Below, one piece after another: positions 8,869 through 17,469 of a DNA stretch of 64,000 nt. The notes under the pieces are model-generated. The model was not told where the DNA came from. It worked only from the letters and a program-made list of their open reading frames with translations, and searched no databases. How positions within the stretch are numbered: position 1 is the first letter of the stretch; every line of letters begins with the position of its first letter. Both the position numbers and the translations under genes were made by a program. Where the stretch lies: the NCBI GenBank assembly GCA_035551995.1, contig DASZME010000086.1, positions 186,001-250,000 on the forward strand, given 5' to 3'. The stretch comes from RYN-428 sp035551995. Its GTDB lineage: Bacteria > Planctomycetota > Phycisphaerae > Tepidisphaerales > Tepidisphaeraceae.

Positions 8869-10329
8869 TCAAAACTGAAAATAGATAAATGTTTGGCCGC
8901 CCAGCGCCCCGATCCACAGAATCACCACGATCAGAGCGTAATACACCGGCCACCGCAGCCAGATCGGAATCGAATGCGGTGGCGAAACGTCGATGTTTCG
9001 GCTCTGAAGCCATTCGGCCACAAACAAAAAAACCGCCAATGCGACGGCCAAGTTGCAATCCGACGGCGAGAACGCGAGGCGCCCGAAGGCGGCGAACGGC
9101 AGTTGCGGTCTGGCCCAAAAATCGGGAGCGGGAATTCGGCCGAGCAATGCCCATGCATCGCCGAGCGTGGGCGCCCGAAAGAAAACCCACGCCAGTGAAA
9201 TCAGATTAAACGTGATGAAGACGCGCCAGGCGGCGTGAAGCCGCGGAAACGTCTCAATTCCCAGGGCGCGGGCCAATCGGTCGCGCGGATTTTTCGACAA
9301 GCGCGAGGCGATCAGATACAGGCCGTGCAACGCGCCCCAAACGGCGAAGGTCCAGCTGGCGCCATGCCACATGCCGCTAATGAGGAAAACGACGATGACA
9401 TTGAAACACCATCGCGGCGCCGTCACCCGGCTTCCACCAAGAGGAATATAGAGATAATCGCGAAACCAGGTTGACAGCGAGATGTGCCATCGTCGCCAGA
9501 ATTCGGCGACCGATCGCGAGGCGTACGGCCGATCGAAATTCGTCATCAGCTTGAACCCGAGCACACGCGCCGCGCCGATCGCGATATCGGAATATCCGGC
9601 GAAATCGCAGTAAATCTGCACCGCGAAAAGCCATGTGGCCAGGATGAGATAAGCTCCGCCGGCGTGGGTGGGATCGGCATAAATGCCGTCGACGATTGCC
9701 GCGAGTCGATCCGCGATCACCACCTTCTTGCAAAACCCCCACAGCATCTGCCGAAGTCCGTCAAACGCGCGATCGGCGTCAAAATCATGCCGCTCGCGAA
9801 ATTGATGCAACAGTTGTTGCGGCCGCTCGATCGGGCCGGCCACAAGCTGCGGGTAAAACATCACGTACAAGGAATAGATGCCGAGGTTCCGTTCGGCTTT
9901 CTGACGTCCGCGATAAACTTCGATGGTGTAAGCCATCGATTGAAACGTGTGAAACGAAAGTCCGATCGGCAGGAGCATGCCGAGGTTTCGAATCGGATAG
10001 TTCCAATGAATAAAATGAGCGATGCCTCGGAGGTTTTCGTTGACGAAATTAAAATACTTAAAGACCGCGAGCACTCCGATGTTGGCCGCGAGGCTGAGAA
10101 CGAGAAATGCGATGCGACCCCGACCGCTTGCCCGTTCGATCAATAAGCCGGCGACGTAGTCGATCAGAATGACGGCAAGTAGGACCAGGAGGTATGCCGG
10201 GATGAACGCGGCGTAAAAAACGCAACTGCACGCCAGCAGATGGACCCACCGCACCCGGTGCGGCAGGAGAAAATAAATCACCGTCGTGATCGGGAAGAAC
10301 AGCAAAAATGAGAGCGAGTTAAAAAGCAT
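8869..10329 (-). CDS. MBOAT family O-acyltransferase (AlgI-like)
   Basis: A 486-residue polytopic inner-membrane acyltransferase of the AlgI/DltB group. It begins MLFNSLSFLLFFPIT, typical of the family, and contains RPYASRSVAEFWRRWHISLS and the active-site histidine in FLISGMWHGASW followed by GALHG. The C-terminus FIYFQF is also found in the second MBOAT of this window. It probably moves acetyl groups from cytoplasmic acetyl-CoA across the membrane for polysaccharide acetylation together with the downstream SGNH protein. ATG at 10329 is preferred over 10344 because it gives the conserved N-terminus. Confidence 0.93.
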   Translation of the reverse strand: MLFNSLSFLLFFPITTVIYFLLPHRVRWVHLLACSCVFYAAFIPAYLLVLLAVILIDYVAGLLIERASGRGRIAFLVLSLAANIGVLAVFKYFNFVNENLRGIAHFIHWNYPIRNLGMLLPIGLSFHTFQSMAYTIEVYRGRQKAERNLGIYSLYVMFYPQLVAGPIERPQQLLHQFRERHDFDADRAFDGLRQMLWGFCKKVVIADRLAAIVDGIYADPTHAGGAYLILATWLFAVQIYCDFAGYSDIAIGAARVLGFKLMTNFDRPYASRSVAEFWRRWHISLSTWFRDYLYIPLGGSRVTAPRWCFNVIVVFLISGMWHGASWTFAVWGALHGLYLIASRLSKNPRDRLARALGIETFPRLHAAWRVFITFNLISLAWVFFRAPTLGDAWALLGRIPAPDFWARPQLPFAAFGRLAFSPSDCNLAVALAVFLFVAEWLQSRNIDVSPPHSIPIWLRWPVYYALIVVILWIGALGGQTFIYFQF

Positions 10330-10400
10330 GCGGACCGGCCGCAAAGATAGACGCCGGCGGGATCAACTGTCAAAACACCCTCGCCAGGCTTCGCGCGACC

Positions 10401-10406
10401 TACAAT
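10401..10406 (+). promoter_or_regulatory. -10 box six bases before start codon (leaderless)
   Basis: TACAAT is followed by six bases and then the ATG at 10413, the same geometry as in front of mtnA. No Shine-Dalgarno sequence is visible. Confidence 0.55.
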
Positions 10407-10412
10407 CCCGGC

Positions 10413-11321
10413 ATGATCCCGCAGACATATAAGCTTGGCATCACCGCTTCCGCTCTCGGCGCCGACTTTCGGCAATCGCCTCGGGTCGCACGAACGCTGG
10501 GGTTTGCCGGGCTGCAATATGACGCCTATTCGACGACGTTCAATCTTCCCGATCTTCCCGGCTCGGGGCGGCGCGAATTTCTCCGGCTGCTTTCGGCGCA
10601 GGACCGGCAACTCGTCGGACTCCGCTACGACCTGGGCGCGAAGGGCTTGACGCTCGGCGCCGACGTCGATCGGGCGATCGATCGGCTGGATAAAGCGTTC
10701 GACGCCGCCGCGTCGATGATGGCGCCGCTGGTGTGCGTGGATGTTGGCCCGCTGCCGGCGCCGGCGATCGTCGCCAGGCCGCGGCCGCGAATCTCGCCGG
10801 ACCAGGCGGGGTTATTGATCCTGCCGTCGATGTCGAGCGCGCCGCCCGCTCCCGCGGAGCCCGCGCCGCCGCCGCCCGATCCGGCGTTCGTCGATCAGCT
10901 CGACGCGGCATTGGCGGAGATCGGCCAGCGCGCCGATCGATACAGCGTTGTCCTGGCGATTCGCAGCGACCTGGCCTCATTCGCGGCGATCGAGCGCGCG
11001 CTGAAAGCGGCTTCGTGCCCGTGGTTCGGTCTCGATCTCGACCCGGCCAGCGTCTTGCGCGACGAATGGGAGTTGGACGAGGTCTTCTCGAAATTCGGCG
11101 ATTGGGTCCGTCACGTTCGCGGTCGCGACGCCACGGCCGGGCCCGATCGCAGAACCCGGCCGGCCGTGGTGGGCGCGGGGAATACGGATTGGGGCGTGTT
11201 GCTGGCCGACTTGGAAGCGTGCGGATATCACGGCTGGATCACGCTCGATCCGACGGAACTGACGGATCGAATCGGCGCCGCCGACGCGGGAAGAAAAAGG
11301 CTGGAGGCGATTGGGGAATAG
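10413..11321 (+). CDS. Sugar phosphate isomerase/epimerase-like TIM-barrel protein
   Basis: A 302-residue cytoplasmic protein of the xylose-isomerase-like TIM barrel group (AP endonuclease 2 family). It begins with an early strand (YKLGITASAL), has LGFAGLQYDAY, and ends with a characteristic GYHGWITLDPTEL strand where the family normally has a metal-binding Glu; Asp replaces it here. A Pro/Ala-rich insertion at about residues 115-155 looks disordered. The aspartate in WFGLDLDPASV fits the usual barrel metal ligand. The substrate is unknown and some metal ligands look altered, so activity is uncertain. It is transcribed alone, divergently from the MBOAT operon. Confidence 0.75.
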   Translation: MIPQTYKLGITASALGADFRQSPRVARTLGFAGLQYDAYSTTFNLPDLPGSGRREFLRLLSAQDRQLVGLRYDLGAKGLTLGADVDRAIDRLDKAFDAAASMMAPLVCVDVGPLPAPAIVARPRPRISPDQAGLLILPSMSSAPPAPAEPAPPPPDPAFVDQLDAALAEIGQRADRYSVVLAIRSDLASFAAIERALKAASCPWFGLDLDPASVLRDEWELDEVFSKFGDWVRHVRGRDATAGPDRRTRPAVVGAGNTDWGVLLADLEACGYHGWITLDPTELTDRIGAADAGRKRLEAIGE

Positions 11322-11333
11322 TCGCGAAATCCT

Positions 11334-11847
11334 TTAGGCGAATGTCAGAAAATCGGGCGGCGCATAGATTCGCCTGCGGCGCAATGGAAGTGGTGACTGT
11401 TCCTCGCACAGCTTGTGCAGTCGCGTCATCGTGCGGGCTTCGCGTAGGAGAAATAGCGGTTCCGGCGCCGCCAGTATTTCGCGCGTCCAAGCCGGCGCGT
11501 CCTGGTGTGCGCTCGGCGAACATTTCGACAAGGGCAGCCGCCACCGCAAGCATCGACGGGTCTTGCGAAGTCGGCGCAGGCACAATGCCAAATCGCGGAT
11601 GCTGAGCCAGCCAATCCTGCATGAGAACTCGTCAGCAACCTCCGCCGCCCAGCTGCGCACTAAGGCCGAGTTCGTGGGCGCCAGCCATGACGACGTCGAG
11701 ATCCTTTGTGGAGAGCCTCGCGTCAAAACGGAGCACCATGGCGCCGCCGCCTAACCGCAACAAGTCCGCCCGCTGCCCTGCGGCGGACGCTAGTTCGCCG
11801 AGGCGTTTGAGTGCGCGAAGGGCTTCTTGTTTGGTAATGAGAGCCAT
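11334..11847 (-). pseudogene. Frameshifted nucleotidyltransferase-like (DUF6036-like) remnant
   Basis: The N-terminal part (from ATG 11847) reads MALITKQEALRALKRLGEL and then GGGAMVLRF and STKDLDVVMA, the GG and D-x-D pattern of polymerase-beta-fold nucleotidyltransferases related to AbiEii and DUF6036 proteins. The natural continuation, SWAAEVADEF, is in another frame (about 11655-11700). Reading then seems to return to the first frame for QDWLAQHPRF, and the apparent C-terminus LRRRRIYAPPDFLTFA is again in the second frame, ending near 11334. So at least three frameshifts, or sequence errors, interrupt it. It lies convergent to the isomerase gene. An intact gene with a similar motif pattern is at 47594. 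Confidence 0.5.
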
Positions 11848-11967
11848 AACATGAACATGCCGCGCCGACGGTAATTCTATTATTTCGCCGCCGCCCTCAA
11901 ACGCATTGTAACCTTATTTGCCTGATGAGCGTAAACAAGAGACAATGGACGCCACACATTTGGTGAG

Positions 11968-12945
11968 GTGCCGGTGACTCGAGTGACCCTTACATTCTGC
12001 TTCGCGCTCCTCGTGTTCGCGCCGCTCTTGCGAGCCGAGCCGCTTGATCGGCGGCAACTACCGGCGGCCACCACATGGTTCATTCATGTGGACGTCGAGG
12101 CGGCGAGCGCGTCGATGCTGGGCAGGGGGGCACGGGGTTTTCTGCTCTCGCTGCCGGAGGCGCGCAAGGCGATCGAAAAGGCGCGCGAGGCCCTGGGAAT
12201 CGACATCACGAGCGACATTCGCGGCATCACGCTCTATGGCGTCAGCTATGCGCCGGACCGGGGCGTCCTGATCGTTCGCGGAAAAGTGGATCGATCCCGG
12301 CTGGAAACGATGCTACAAAAAATGGCCGGTTATCGGACGGAAACGGTCGATGGCCGATCGCTTTATTTTTGGACCGAGCGAGACCAGCCGCGACGTGTCA
12401 ACGCCGAACCTTCCAGCCGAACGCAGGCCGGGGCGTTTTCCGGAGACGACGGCGTCGTAGTGGCCAATGACGCGCAGGCGGTGGTCGCCGCGCTTGACGT
12501 TCTGGACGGGAAGGCCGCTTCATTGCCGGCCGACTCGCCGTTGGTCGTGAGCAGTCCGAGCGGCACGGTCATCTGCTCGGCCGCGGTGGGGATCGCGCAG
12601 GCGAAGACGCTGCCGATTCAATCGCCGATCCTTCGCCAGTGCGAGTCGGGATCGCTGGCCCTGGGCGAACATGACGGCGACGCGTTTTTCCACGCCCGCG
12701 TGTTGACCCAATCCACCCAGACCGCGGCACAAATCCGGGCGTCGGTCGAAGGGTTGCGGGCGATGGTTGAGTTGCAGGCGACGGAAAACGCCGTCGCCGC
12801 CCGGCTATTGCAGCCCTTGAAGGTTACCACCGACGATAAATCGGTTGACGTGGATTGGAATTTCCCGTCGGCCGAGTTGGTAAAGATGGTGACGACGTGG
12901 ATCGCCAGTCACGAGGCCCAGGCGCCGCCGGGGGGAAAACAGTGA
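11968..12945 (+). CDS. Secreted protein of unknown family in ECF sigma cluster
   Basis: A protein of about 325 residues with a clear signal peptide (hydrophobic 8-20, then LRAEPL). The mature part starts with LPAATTWFIHVDVEA, a pattern also seen as VPSDAFAVFEIKS in the 633-residue secreted protein downstream. This suggests related alternating strand and helix modules (DUF3352-like layout; low confidence). GTG at 11968 overlaps the GAGG ribosome-site-like sequence, and GTG at 11974 has better spacing and may be the true start. Its stop overlaps the start of the sigma factor gene (GTGA), so the two are translationally coupled. The function is unknown; an envelope role linked to the sigma module is inferred. 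Confidence 0.72.
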   Translation: MPVTRVTLTFCFALLVFAPLLRAEPLDRRQLPAATTWFIHVDVEAASASMLGRGARGFLLSLPEARKAIEKAREALGIDITSDIRGITLYGVSYAPDRGVLIVRGKVDRSRLETMLQKMAGYRTETVDGRSLYFWTERDQPRRVNAEPSSRTQAGAFSGDDGVVVANDAQAVVAALDVLDGKAASLPADSPLVVSSPSGTVICSAAVGIAQAKTLPIQSPILRQCESGSLALGEHDGDAFFHARVLTQSTQTAAQIRASVEGLRAMVELQATENAVAARLLQPLKVTTDDKSVDVDWNFPSAELVKMVTTWIASHEAQAPPGGKQ

Positions 12946-13562
12946 ACCTTTCCAGCGATCGAACTTTCGCCGAGTCATCGGCAAGCGACGAGCAGCTCGC
13001 CGGCCAAGCCCGGCAGGGATGCCGGGATAGTTTCGAGGAACTGGCCCGACGGTTTCAGGTTCGGCTCCTGCGTTTTCTCCAACGCCGCGTTCGTTCGCAG
13101 GCCGACGCGGAAGACCTGCTTCAAGATACGTTTGTCCGGGCGTTCGAGCGGTTGAATCAATATGACCCGGCTCGCCCGTTTTCGACCTGGCTGTTCACGA
13201 TCGCGCATCGGATCGCGATGAGCCATCATCGGCGCCAACAGGCGGGCGCGCGGGCGGGACTGGTGGTCGCGGATCAGCTGCGCGGGGCGGGTCATGCCGA
13301 GCCTGATGGCCGGATGGCCGACGAGGAGAGCCGCCAGGCCTTCTGGGAGACCGCCGCGCGGGTTCTTACGGAAGAACAGTTCAACGCGACGTGGTTATTT
13401 TATGTCGAGCGGATGCCAGCGCCGCAGATCGCCGACGTGCTGGGTCGATCGTGGGTGTCGGTGAAAACGCTTTTGTTTCGGGCGCGTCGAAGATTGGCGC
13501 CGGTCGTGAGGGAATCGGGTGAGGCGGGTCTGATCGGCAAACCCGGGTTGTCTTATGTTTGA
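12942..13562 (+). CDS. ECF-type RNA polymerase sigma factor
   Basis: A 206-residue extracytoplasmic-function sigma factor. Region 2 is at about residues 25-100, with ADAEDLLQDTFVRAFERL and FSTWLFTIAHRIAMSHHRR; region 4, with a helix-turn-helix, is at about 135-190 (LTEEQFNATWLFYVE, then IADVLGRSWVSVKTLLFRARRRL). The start is GTG at 12942, overlapping the stop of the preceding gene by four bases, with GGGGG upstream. The frame is open to 12855, but that would lie inside the previous gene. It is followed by an overlapping small membrane protein gene, the usual place of an anti-sigma factor. Confidence 0.93.
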   Translation: MNLSSDRTFAESSASDEQLAGQARQGCRDSFEELARRFQVRLLRFLQRRVRSQADAEDLLQDTFVRAFERLNQYDPARPFSTWLFTIAHRIAMSHHRRQQAGARAGLVVADQLRGAGHAEPDGRMADEESRQAFWETAARVLTEEQFNATWLFYVERMPAPQIADVLGRSWVSVKTLLFRARRRLAPVVRESGEAGLIGKPGLSYV

Positions 13563-14070
13563 GTCAAATTCAAAACCGGGCCGCGGCGAATCGCGTATCG
13601 GCGCCAGGGCGTCGCAGGAGGCCAGCCGCGCTTCGCCCGCTTTTTCGCCGGCGCTGCATGCAAGAATCATGCACGCCGTCGCCTCGGCCGATCGCGCTCC
13701 GGCGATCACTCGCCGATCCGCGCGATCGGCGTGGGTGGGCGCTTCGGTTATTTCGGCGGGGCTGGCCGCGGCGGTTACGGTGATGGTGTCTCCGTTGCCG
13801 GGGCGGCTGTTGTTGGGGACTTCTTCCACGATACAAAATCCGACGTCGGCGCCCATCGCCGCCGCGGGCCCGATCGGATCGGATAAGCCGATACTGGCCA
13901 TCGACGAAGCGGCTCGCGACATGAATGTGCGCGTGAAGGACGTGCTTCAGACCGCCATGGTCACGCAGCATTGGGCCGGCCTTGACCATGACGTTTGGCT
14001 GGCGACGCAGTATTTCGTCGATCAGGTTCCGCTGCGGTCGGCGTGGGACGGGCGGGACGCCGCGCGATAA
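13555..14070 (+). CDS. Small single-pass membrane protein, possible anti-sigma factor
   Basis: A 171-residue protein overlapping the sigma factor gene by 8 bases. About 60 N-terminal cytoplasmic residues precede one membrane helix at about 63-85 and a periplasmic tail of about 85 residues. Position and topology fit an anti-sigma factor, but the zinc-binding H-x3-C-x2-C signature is absent. The C-terminal tail (WAGLDHDVWLATQYFVDQ) matches no family I recognise. It may be a non-zinc anti-sigma factor or simply a membrane partner; anti-sigma activity is inference from gene order. Confidence 0.65.
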   Translation: MFESNSKPGRGESRIGARASQEASRASPAFSPALHARIMHAVASADRAPAITRRSARSAWVGASVISAGLAAAVTVMVSPLPGRLLLGTSSTIQNPTSAPIAAAGPIGSDKPILAIDEAARDMNVRVKDVLQTAMVTQHWAGLDHDVWLATQYFVDQVPLRSAWDGRDAAR

Positions 14071-14195
14071 ACCCGTCGTTTCATAAAATTTGCCGCCGAT
14101 TCAACGTCGCCTGTCGGCGAATGAGCCGGTATAAGCTGATTTGAAATTAGATAACGTGTGAAAATCATTTGGCGAGTGAAACAAAAGGAGAAGGT

Positions 14196-16097
14196 ATGCG
14201 TGTGTCTCAATCGATTAATGTCCGTCGGGTGACCGCGGCCGCCGCGGTGGCGGTCTCTTTGTTGTGCGGCCGGGCGCGAGCCCAGGTTCTGGACCAGGTT
14301 CCGTCGGACGCCTTCGCTGTGTTCGAGATCAAGAGTCTGGACGGCATGAACACCAAGGTCGCCAAGATGGCCAAGACTTTCGGGCTGGACGAGATGAATC
14401 CCGATTTTAAGGATCCCCTGTCGGCGATGCTCGAGAAGGGGCATATTTCCAAGGGCGTCGACAAATCGGGCGACGCGGCGCTTTTGCTGTTCATGCCGGA
14501 AAAGCACGCGAAGCATGAAAAACATGCCGAGGGCGAGAAGCCCAAGAAGGCGACTCCCGAGCAAGAAGAAGCAAAAGAAGAAAAAGCCCCCAACGCCGGT
14601 GCAGGCGCCCATCATGATGAACCGGTCGCGGTGGCGCTGGTTCCCGTAAGCGACTACGAGGCGTTCGTCGGCAATTTCAAGAAAGCGGACAAGGCCGAAG
14701 CCGGCGGCGATATTACCGCCGTCCAGGACCCCGACCAACGCGGCAAGACGATGTACCTCGCCCATCGCGGGAAATACGCGATCATGAGCGACAAGAAAGC
14801 GCACATCGAATCAAAACAGATTGGGATGAAGCTCGCCGGCGCCGCGCTGCATGAGATGGAATCGAAGGACGCGGTCTTCTTTTTCAACATGCCGCTGCTT
14901 CGCGAACGGGTCGCTCCCGAAATTAAGGAGCATCGCGCGGAGTGGATCGACGAGATGCACAAGGCCATGGCAAGCGAGGCCCAGCTCAAGGCATTCGAGC
15001 CGGTTTTCGACACCCTCGTCAATGAAGGTCTTGATACCGCAGAGGCGTTTTTGAACGACGCCGACGCCGTCCTCTTCAGCGTAAATCTGAGCGACGCCGG
15101 TTTCGCCAGCGCAGGGCTGGTCGATTTTAAGGCCGGCTCCAAGTACGGGAAAATCGTCGGCCATCTCAAACCCGGTTCGGCTTCGTTGCTCGCGGGCTTG
15201 CCCGACAAAAAGTATTTCGCGTTCGGCGGAATGAGCGTCGAAGGCAAGGCCAGTTCCGAAGTTCTGGACGACACGCTCGACCCGATCATCAAAAAGCTCA
15301 ACGACGCCAATAACGACACCGGCAAGAAGATCGCCGCGTTGTTGTCGGACGCCAAAGCCATGATCGCCGCGACCAATCACTATGCGGTCGGAGTGGTGAT
15401 GCCGACCAAAGGTCTGGGACAGGAGAGCCTGTTGCAGGAGATCGCCGTCAACACCGGCGACGCCAAGACGATCAACGACGAAGAAAAGAAGATCATCGGG
15501 GAAACCCGCGATGTAATGTCCCTTCTGCCGCAGAACGGCGCCAAGACCAAGATCACGCTCGGCGCCGACAAGACCGTCGATGGCGTCACGCTCTCGGCCT
15601 ATACGACCAAATTCGAGTTCGACGAGAACGATCCGAAGGGAATGCAGGCCCAGCAAATGATGGCCATGATGTACGGTCCCAATGGCGTCAGCGGTACCTT
15701 CGGCGTCGTGAACGACAAGACGTTTATGATGACCCAGGGCGTCGGCGATGAACTGCTCAAGGAAGCGGTCGCCGCCGCCAAGGACGGCAAGGATGTTTTG
15801 AGCGACTCGGCGGGCGTTAAGGTGGTCGCGGCCGAACTCCCCAAGCATCCCGTCATCGTCTACTACATCGCCCTGGACAACATCGTTACGACCGCCGTGC
15901 GATACGCCCAGGGATTCGGCGTTCCAATCAAGATGAAACTTCCGGCGGCCCTCGCTCCGGTCGGCGTTTCGGTGAGCGCGGAAGAAAGCACGCTCCGCAT
16001 GGACAGCTTCCTCCCGACGCAGACGGTTCAGAGTCTGATCGCAGCCAGCATCCAGGCATATACGCAAATGCAGGGTGGGCCGGGCGGCGGTCTTTAG
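14196..16097 (+). CDS. Large secreted protein of unknown function (DUF3352-like layout)
   Basis: A 633-residue protein with a signal peptide ending ...GRARAQV. The mature N-terminus is VPSDAFAVFEIKSLDGMNTK. A highly charged Lys/Glu linker at about 105-130 (KHEKHAEGEKPKKATPEQEE) is followed by repeated alpha/beta segments and a Gly-rich C-terminal tail. The ATG at 14196 has an excellent AAGGAG ribosome site with 8-base spacing, one of the best in the window, and the gene ends in a strong terminator, which suggests high expression. It lies just downstream of the ECF sigma unit. The enzymatic role is unknown; no catalytic motif is visible. Confidence 0.8.
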   Translation: MRVSQSINVRRVTAAAAVAVSLLCGRARAQVLDQVPSDAFAVFEIKSLDGMNTKVAKMAKTFGLDEMNPDFKDPLSAMLEKGHISKGVDKSGDAALLLFMPEKHAKHEKHAEGEKPKKATPEQEEAKEEKAPNAGAGAHHDEPVAVALVPVSDYEAFVGNFKKADKAEAGGDITAVQDPDQRGKTMYLAHRGKYAIMSDKKAHIESKQIGMKLAGAALHEMESKDAVFFFNMPLLRERVAPEIKEHRAEWIDEMHKAMASEAQLKAFEPVFDTLVNEGLDTAEAFLNDADAVLFSVNLSDAGFASAGLVDFKAGSKYGKIVGHLKPGSASLLAGLPDKKYFAFGGMSVEGKASSEVLDDTLDPIIKKLNDANNDTGKKIAALLSDAKAMIAATNHYAVGVVMPTKGLGQESLLQEIAVNTGDAKTINDEEKKIIGETRDVMSLLPQNGAKTKITLGADKTVDGVTLSAYTTKFEFDENDPKGMQAQQMMAMMYGPNGVSGTFGVVNDKTFMMTQGVGDELLKEAVAAAKDGKDVLSDSAGVKVVAAELPKHPVIVYYIALDNIVTTAVRYAQGFGVPIKMKLPAALAPVGVSVSAEESTLRMDSFLPTQTVQSLIAASIQAYTQMQGGPGGGL

Positions 16098-16131
16098 GCG
16101 AATTGCCGCTGACCATCGTCGGCACTGACAC

Positions 16132-16183
16132 AAGTGGCGCCGCTTGCGGGACATTCGGTCCTGCAAGCGAGCGCCACTTTTGC
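16132..16183 (+). terminator. Intrinsic terminator after secreted protein gene
   Basis: A long GC-rich hairpin (left arm from 16132, right arm to 16179, with one bulged base and an inner GGAC/GTCC extension) is followed by a short T-rich run. It lies 35 bases after the stop codon and before the next gene. Confidence 0.75.
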
Positions 16184-16256
16184 TTGAAGTCGGCGCGAAG
16201 ACGTGGTATCGAAGCGGCCCTGAACGGGGGAAGCGGGTCTTTCGACGGAGCAATCA

Positions 16257-17273
16257 ATGCGACTTTTATCTCCAGCGCTGGTGCTTTCCTTATTGTTGTC
16301 CACGCTAGGTCTGGCGCCGACGCAGGCCGCGCAGGGCCAGCAGCCGCAGACGCAGAAGGCGCCGGCGTCTCTTCCAAAGGGCATAAAGGCCGAGCGGGAT
16401 ATCCAATATGTGCCCGGCGGCGATCCGTCGCAAACGCTCGATCTTTATCTCCCCGAGGCGCCGTCGGAGAAGCCGCTGCCGATCGTCGTCTACATCCACG
16501 GCGGCGGATGGTGGGGCGGCAGCAAGGCCGGTTGCCCGGCGATTTCGTATGTGCCGCACGGATATGCCGCCGCCGGCGTCGAATACCGCTTTAGCAAAAA
16601 GGCGGTTTTTCCCGCCCAGATCCAGGATTGTCAGGCGGCCATCCGCTGGATCCGCGCCAACAGCAAAAAATATAACATCGACCCCGACCACATCGGCGTT
16701 TGGGGCGGATCGGCCGGCGGGCACCTCGTCGCGCTTCTCGGTACGGCCGGCGGAAAGAAGGCGTTTTCCCCGATCGGCGGAAACGACGACCAATCCGATC
16801 GCGTTCAGGCCGTCTGCGACGAATATGGCCCGGCCGATTTCACCACCGTCATGGCCCAGGCCGCCGAAGACAAAACCAAAAATATCTTCAAGTTCAACAC
16901 CGCCGGCGATCCCTACTCGAACCTGATCGGCGTCAGCCTCGTCGACAACAAGGAAAAAACCGACGCGGTCAGCCCCGTGCATTATGTCAGCAAGGACAAC
17001 CCGCCGATCCTGATTCTTCATGGAACGCACGACGCGCTGGTTCCTTTTGCCCAGAGCGTGGAATTCGCCGACGCGTTAAAAAAAGCCGGGGTTGAAGTGC
17101 TGTTGCAGCCGATCCCCGGCGCCGGTCACGGCGGACCGGCGTTCGGGCTTCCGGCGGTCAGGACGTTAACCCGCAACTTCTTCGACAAGAATCTCAAGGG
17201 CATGGACGAGAAAGTGGAACTCCTGCCCGAATCCGCCGTCACCCTGCCGCCCAAAGCCGCGCCGGGAAAATAG
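16257..17273 (+). CDS. Secreted alpha/beta hydrolase (BD-FAE/esterase type)
   Basis: A 338-residue protein with a signal peptide (residues 1-24, cleavage near TQAAQ). The hydrolase domain shows the oxyanion motif HGGGWWGG, the nucleophile elbow GVWGGSAGGH, an acid in GTHDALVPF and the histidine in GAGHGGPAF. This arrangement matches the hormone-sensitive-lipase and BD-FAE esterase group, enzymes that remove acyl or acetyl groups from carbohydrate polymers and small esters. It lies just upstream of the polymer-acylation locus, so deacetylation of related polysaccharides is possible but unproven. The start is supported by a GGAG sequence about 8 bases upstream. Confidence 0.88.
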   Translation: MRLLSPALVLSLLLSTLGLAPTQAAQGQQPQTQKAPASLPKGIKAERDIQYVPGGDPSQTLDLYLPEAPSEKPLPIVVYIHGGGWWGGSKAGCPAISYVPHGYAAAGVEYRFSKKAVFPAQIQDCQAAIRWIRANSKKYNIDPDHIGVWGGSAGGHLVALLGTAGGKKAFSPIGGNDDQSDRVQAVCDEYGPADFTTVMAQAAEDKTKNIFKFNTAGDPYSNLIGVSLVDNKEKTDAVSPVHYVSKDNPPILILHGTHDALVPFAQSVEFADALKKAGVEVLLQPIPGAGHGGPAFGLPAVRTLTRNFFDKNLKGMDEKVELLPESAVTLPPKAAPGK

Positions 17274-17343
17274 TTCGTCGCGCGGAGGCGACCGGCAAGT
17301 CGCCCTCCGGCGCCGAGTCGAACCTTCGATGAGCCACGCCGTC

Positions 17344-17373
17344 GGCTCCCTCCGCTTGCGGGCGGGGGGAGCC
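17344..17373. repeat. GC-rich hairpin before the polysaccharide locus
   Basis: A 12-bp stem with one mismatch closes on a six-base loop (arms 17344-17355 and 17362-17373). It lies between the esterase gene and the membrane protein gene. There is no T-run, so it is either a poor terminator or a dispersed palindrome. Confidence 0.6.
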
Positions 17374-17469
17374 GGCGTTGTAAATCACATTGACGCATGC
17401 CGCCGCCAGACGCCGCGGATCGCCGTTTCATTTGACAACGGTTTGCGTATCTCAACAATTCCCGGCGTA

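Noticed and set aside
14811..16253. 480-codon minus-strand open frame opposite the 633-residue secreted protein
   Set aside because: It is the antisense shadow of a gene with a signal peptide, AAGGAG ribosome site and terminator. Long antisense frames are expected in GC-rich DNA with this codon use.
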